Assembly (NCBI GenBank): GCA_964020155.1
Contig: OZ026554.1
Coordinates: 5,207,827-5,217,826 of the forward strand
Length of the DNA: 10,000 bases
Source of the DNA: Chondrilla cf. caribensis
Taxonomy: Eukaryota; Porifera; Demospongiae; Chondrillida; Chondrillidae
Reading direction: 5' to 3'
This document shows, one piece after another, positions 1 through 10,000 of this stretch; the stretch's first letter is position 1, and each line of letters begins with the position of its first letter. The translations under genes were made by a program, and so were the position numbers. Under the pieces are notes generated by a model. It was not told the origin of the DNA, did not search any database, and worked only from the letters and a program-made list of their open reading frames with translations.

Positions 1-11
1 TCTGTACACAG

Positions 12-3024
<3,013 letters not shown>

Positions 3025-3267
3025 AGCATCCATTTGAAATTTTGTAATGTAAATTTTAACTAATAATTGGAGTTTGTGTTACCTTTTAATTACAGTATAT
3101 ATACGTGTGTCAACAAGTGTTGTTCTAGTGTTTCTAGTGTGATGGACAGGCATTTACATCGGGCGCTTAAGTAGGTTTATTGGGCTAGCTAGTGGTATCA
3201 CGTGTTATGGTCACGCTTGCATGAGTCGAACCATAATTATCGCAAGTTGATCTTCTACAGAATCGAT
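3025..3267 (+). promoter_or_regulatory. Compact intergenic region: PHLPP-like 3' end and sulfatase 5' region
   Basis: Only 243 bp separate the PHLPP-like stop from the sulfatase ATG, so the 3' UTR of one and the promoter of the other share it. No AATAAA or ATTAAA is present. A GT/T-rich stretch (about 3105-3140) could serve 3' end formation. An E-box CACGTG lies at 3199-3204. Two short upstream ATG frames occur (3207-3224 and 3221-3250). TTCTACAG at 3253-3260 looks like a 3' splice site just 7 bp before the ATG, so a leader intron is possible and the upstream ATGs may be intronic. Confidence 0.55.
3199..3204. promoter_or_regulatory. E-box CACGTG upstream of the sulfatase
   Basis: A perfect CACGTG in the context ATCACGTGTT, 64 bp before the sulfatase ATG. 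E-boxes of this class bind bHLH-zip factors (USF, MITF/TFE). In vertebrates the TFEB/CLEAR site GTCACGTGAC controls lysosomal genes, and GNS is a lysosomal enzyme. The match here covers only the core, and one such site per few kb is expected by chance. Confidence 0.35.
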
Positions 3268-4992
3268 ATGTTAGCGTCCCTTTTGTGTTCTCTGGCGATC
3301 TTATCCGTCGTTACAGGCCAGCCTCTGAAACCGAACATCATTTTTCTGTTGACCGACGACCAAGATGTCACTGCACACTCCTTGAATTACATGCCGAAGC
3401 TGGGGAAATTGCTCAGAGAAGAAGGAATGGAGTTCAGGAACTATTTCGTCCCCACAGGTCTCTGCTGCCCGAGCAGATCGACAATTTTGCGAGGACAGTA
3501 CTGCCACAACACGAAAATATTCGATAATGGCGACCTCAACAACAAGACGTACATGAGCGGCGGCTTTGTGAAGTTCATAGCTCAGAACCAGGAAAATTCC
3601 ACCGTGGGAACTCTTCTACAGGCAGCTGGTTATCAAACTGCCTTTGTTGGGAAGTATTTGAATGGATACGGGGATCAGCACGCCTCTCACGTGCCCCCAG
3701 GGTGGAACAAATGGATGGGCATGACCAGCACTGCCTACTATGGACCTCATTTTTCCAATGAAGGAAAACTGGTGAAGGAGTCAAAAGACGTTTACCAGAC
3801 TGATTTCATCAGTAACTGGACTGTGAATTACCTCAAGAATGTGAGGGATCCTGGGAAACCGTTCTTTGCGTATGTGGCTCCCTTTGCCCCTCACGCTCCT
3901 GCAACACCTGCTAAACGACACCAAAATCTGTTCAATGACATGAAAGCTCCTCGCTACGACTCCTTCAACCCTTCTGATGAAGTCCAGAAGATGAAGCCTT
4001 CGTGGATAAAAATACTACCAACTCTGACAGAGAAACAGAAAGACAGTATTGATGAGTTTTATCGAAATAGACTCCGTTCCCTCCAAGCAGTGGACGAGAT
4101 GTTGGCGAACATTTTGGATACTCTTGGAGAGCTGAATCTTACAGAAAACACCTACCTGTTCTACATGGGAGACAACGGACAACATTTCGGCGACTTCCGA
4201 ATAACCCCAGGCAAAAGACAGGCATATGATACTGACATCTTAGTCCCCTTTCTTGTACGAGGCCCAGGTGTCAAGGGAGGAGTGAACGTCACTGAAGTTG
4301 TCCAGAGTGTCGACCTATTGCCAACGTGGTTGGAGCTGGCCGGGGGTAAGATATCCGATCCAAGTCAGTTGGATGGGCAGTCCATAGTTCCTCTACTCCA
4401 TGGAGATCTACCAGTGTCACCTTCCGTGAATACTTTCAGATCTGTTGCTGTAGCTGAAATGTACGGAGGATCTTCCAATATGGCAAGTGCGATTTACAAG
4501 CATTTTCCTGGGTTTGAAGGGAGTCGCTTCTGGAACAACACCTACCAAGCTATCCGTGTCATCAATGGAAGTGATTGGGCAGCTGGTGTCAACTGGATGT
4601 ATGCCGAATGGTGCACAGGGGAGAGAGAATTATATGACTCTACTAAAGACCCACACCAGGTGAAAAACCTCATTTCAACTACGGACCCTTCTCTTTTGAG
4701 TAAACTTTCTTTACTTGTTGAGAAGCTGGGTAGTTGTGTTGCTAAGGACTGCTACACCATCGACTTCAAGAAGATTACAGAAGAAGCCCAAACTCATGCT
4801 AGTGACGCTCGTAGGCTTGTGTGCCACAACCCACCTGACATGCCTGCCGATCCAATGAAGTCAGTGGACCCCAAGATACGTTTTGGTTATTTTCCCGTGG
4901 AGTTTATGTACGGGTTTCCCTATTCAGACGAGGAGATAGTCCCAGATGACATCCTGGAGTTGTGGAGAGAATACCAGAATACTCGCTATTAG
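3268..4992 (+). CDS. GNS: N-acetylglucosamine-6-sulfatase-like sulfatase, intronless
   Basis: Seen: a single open frame of 574 aa from the first in-frame ATG; the frame is open upstream to 3202 but without an ATG. Residues 1-17 are a signal peptide. Asp30-Asp31 of LLTDDQD, Cys66 of CCPSR (formylglycine site), GYQTAFVGK (121-129), His209 of PHAP, and Asp302-Asn303 of GDNGQH form the sulfatase metal and active site; KRQAYDTD is at 316-323. There are seven N-glycosylation sequons. Known: GNS removes 6-sulfate from GlcNAc at the non-reducing end of heparan and keratan sulfate in lysosomes; human GNS is 552 aa. Inferred: GNS type, because the order LTDDQD, LCCPSR, GKYLN, DNG, KRQ, LVRGPG, NNTY and DP-Q--NL, and a C-terminal Cys pair (SCVAKDC), follow GNS as I recall it. 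The last 60 residues differ. A related secreted aryl- or heparan-sulfatase is possible. It has no introns although both neighbours have many. Confidence 0.88.
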   Translation: MLASLLCSLAILSVVTGQPLKPNIIFLLTDDQDVTAHSLNYMPKLGKLLREEGMEFRNYFVPTGLCCPSRSTILRGQYCHNTKIFDNGDLNNKTYMSGGFVKFIAQNQENSTVGTLLQAAGYQTAFVGKYLNGYGDQHASHVPPGWNKWMGMTSTAYYGPHFSNEGKLVKESKDVYQTDFISNWTVNYLKNVRDPGKPFFAYVAPFAPHAPATPAKRHQNLFNDMKAPRYDSFNPSDEVQKMKPSWIKILPTLTEKQKDSIDEFYRNRLRSLQAVDEMLANILDTLGELNLTENTYLFYMGDNGQHFGDFRITPGKRQAYDTDILVPFLVRGPGVKGGVNVTEVVQSVDLLPTWLELAGGKISDPSQLDGQSIVPLLHGDLPVSPSVNTFRSVAVAEMYGGSSNMASAIYKHFPGFEGSRFWNNTYQAIRVINGSDWAAGVNWMYAEWCTGERELYDSTKDPHQVKNLISTTDPSLLSKLSLLVEKLGSCVAKDCYTIDFKKITEEAQTHASDARRLVCHNPPDMPADPMKSVDPKIRFGYFPVEFMYGFPYSDEEIVPDDILELWREYQNTRY

Positions 4993-5299
4993 TTTATGAA
5001 TAACTGATATATGCATACTTACAGTAACTACATACACTGTGTAAGTTGTAGTACTGCACTTGAAAATAGCATAATGGTACCAATTAACAAATGCAATTGT
5101 GTGTATTGGTCATACATTAGTACAGGTATTGCTATTGTTTTGATTAATAAGATGTCTATGACAATTTCTTTACTATATATATATATATGAAGTTTTTCAA
5201 TGGAGTTCTTCCCTGGAATGCTTGAAAAAGTATTGTTAATATGTATCACAACCAATTCACTATTAGTTTATGAATAACTGATATAACTGATATATGCAT
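4986..5299 (+). repeat. Direct repeat spanning the sulfatase stop codon and its 3' flank
   Basis: The 25 bases from CTATTAG to CTGATAT at 4986-5010 recur exactly at 5260-5284, an offset of 274 bp. The first copy contains the sulfatase TAG. Both copies continue into ATGCAT, but the second has an extra tandem AACTGATAT. The roughly 245 bp between them hold an (AT)n run (about 5173-5188) and a small inverted repeat, TTTTTCAA/TTGAAAAA. Confidence 0.85.
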
Positions 5300-5822
5300 C
5301 TTGTTTCATTGGATGCATGGTTTCAGTCAAGCTTGGTGTATGTGTGTGCTGTGTTTTACTATATACACATATAATATGCATATGTAACACGATCATTTAT
5401 CAATGTCTCCACAATGTAGGACACCTAAACTTCACTGCTGAGAAAAAGCATTACGATGTTTGTGCTGCATCATCTTAGTCAGAAATTGCCCATGCAATTG
5501 GTTGTCCTGCAGTGTTAGTATTCTCATGTAATGCACTATATCATAATATCATAATCTAACTTCATATGTATATGTATGCATAAGCACTTACCATTAGGGA
5601 ACCTGATCCACTAACAAGTACAGGTTACAGCATAGGTTACGTAGTTTAGAGTGTCTATGGTACCACAATGGATATTAGCATGATGAACTGCCTATGATTT
5701 TTTCTTTCTATGGAATTCTTTTTGGACGGCTTGTAAAGTTATATTTGTAATATCTCTCTGAGGCCTGCATGGTCCATTGGACGACTTCAGTCGAGCCTGG
5801 TGTCACGTGATCGACTCTCAAA
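4993..5822 (+). other. Intergenic region between the sulfatase and LONP2-like genes
   Basis: This 830-bp AT-rich stretch has no supported coding frame. It holds the second copy of the direct repeat (5260-5299), an (AT)n run, and scattered ATATGCATATG-type palindromes. The composite element CATTGGA..TTCAGTC occurs at 5307-5339 and again at 5775-5803, next to the LONP2-like start. No canonical AATAAA is present; AATAAG (about 5145) and AATAAC are the nearest. One short upstream ATG frame (5769-5810) ends before the LONP2 ATG. Confidence 0.7.
5775..5822 (+). promoter_or_regulatory. Proximal promoter or leader of the LONP2-like gene (inverted CCAAT, E-box)
   Basis: ATTGG (5776-5780) is an inverted CCAAT box. 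TCACGTGA (5803-5810) is a perfect E-box palindrome 12 bp before the start codon and close to the CLEAR/USF consensus. The start context AAAATGG fits the Kozak rule (A at -3, G at +4). No TATA box is obvious, and the transcription start is unknown, so these sites may be transcribed. Confidence 0.45.
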
Positions 5823-9838
<4,016 letters not shown>

Positions 9839-9844
9839 GTATGC

Positions 9845-10000
9845 TTGTTGTTGTTGATGTTGTCGGTGTTGGTGTTATTGGTGTTTTTAATGTTGGTGTT
9901 GTTGATGTTGGTGTTGATGATGTTGTTGGTGTTGTCGGTGTTTTTAATGTTGTTGATGTTGGTGGTGTTGGTGTTGTTGATGTTGATGTTGTTGATGTTG
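9845..10000 (+). repeat. GTT/GAT trinucleotide-type array in LONP2-like intron 16, running off the window
   Basis: An array of GTTGTTGAT-like triplets starts 6 bp after the predicted exon 16 donor (A|GTATGC at 9839). It has a higher-order period: GGTGTTTTTAATGTTG occurs at 9880 and 9937, a 57-bp offset. No coding exon is visible in it. Confidence 0.9.

Noticed and set aside
3202..3267. An N-terminal extension of the sulfatase from 3202
   Set aside because: It would start at GTG, which is not a normal nuclear start in animals. The ATG at 3268 is followed at once by a good signal peptide.
3285..3784. Other-frame open frames inside the sulfatase (3285-3527 +, 3301-3507 -, 3575-3784 -)
   Set aside because: They overlap a strongly supported coding frame and have no recognisable family features.
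5028..5255. 75-codon minus-strand frame in the intergenic region
   Set aside because: It is AT-rich and made partly from the (AT)n run, with no motif, no promoter and no family resemblance.

Overview
This window looks like nuclear DNA of an animal with a compact, intron-rich genome. There are three protein genes, all on the + strand, packed head to tail. Introns are mostly 67 to 380 bp and have ordinary GT..AG ends, and long (TG)n microsatellites sit inside them. I see no operon, phage, IS element, CRISPR array or RNA gene. The species is not identifiable from the sequence alone. The small introns and intergenic gaps of 243 and 830 bp would suit a sponge or another early-branching invertebrate, but that is a guess.

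Layout. (1) 12-3024: the last six coding exons of a PHLPP-type gene (leucine-rich repeats, then a PP2C-like phosphatase domain and an acidic tail). The 5' part lies before the window. (2) 3268-4992: an intact, intronless sulfatase of the N-acetylglucosamine-6-sulfatase (GNS) type, with signal peptide and formylglycine motif. (3) 5823 to about 9838: the first sixteen coding exons of a Lon protease of the peroxisomal LONP2 type. They cover the N-domain and the whole Walker A/B AAA+ core. The Ser-Lys protease domain lies past the window end. For genes 1 and 3 the joined exons keep phase at every junction (1638 nt for gene 1; 1618 nt, that is 539 codons plus 1 nt, for gene 3). I fixed junctions by phase, splice consensus and protein similarity recalled for the families.

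The three genes share no evident pathway: a signalling phosphatase relative, a lysosomal or secreted glycan sulfatase, and a peroxisomal quality-control protease. The unusual material is non-coding: five long (TG)n tracts, all TG on the sense strand and all intronic, plus minisatellites that overlap or crowd splice sites. Two (GT)n tracts themselves form the 5' splice site. One such intron is 291 bp, free of stops and in frame, so its retention would insert a long Val-Cys repeat into the PHLPP-like protein. I found no convincing new biological system. The best leads are the repeat-embedded splice sites, a PHLPP-like domain with altered metal-site residues, a 31-nt microexon, and duplicated motifs between the sulfatase and LONP2 genes.
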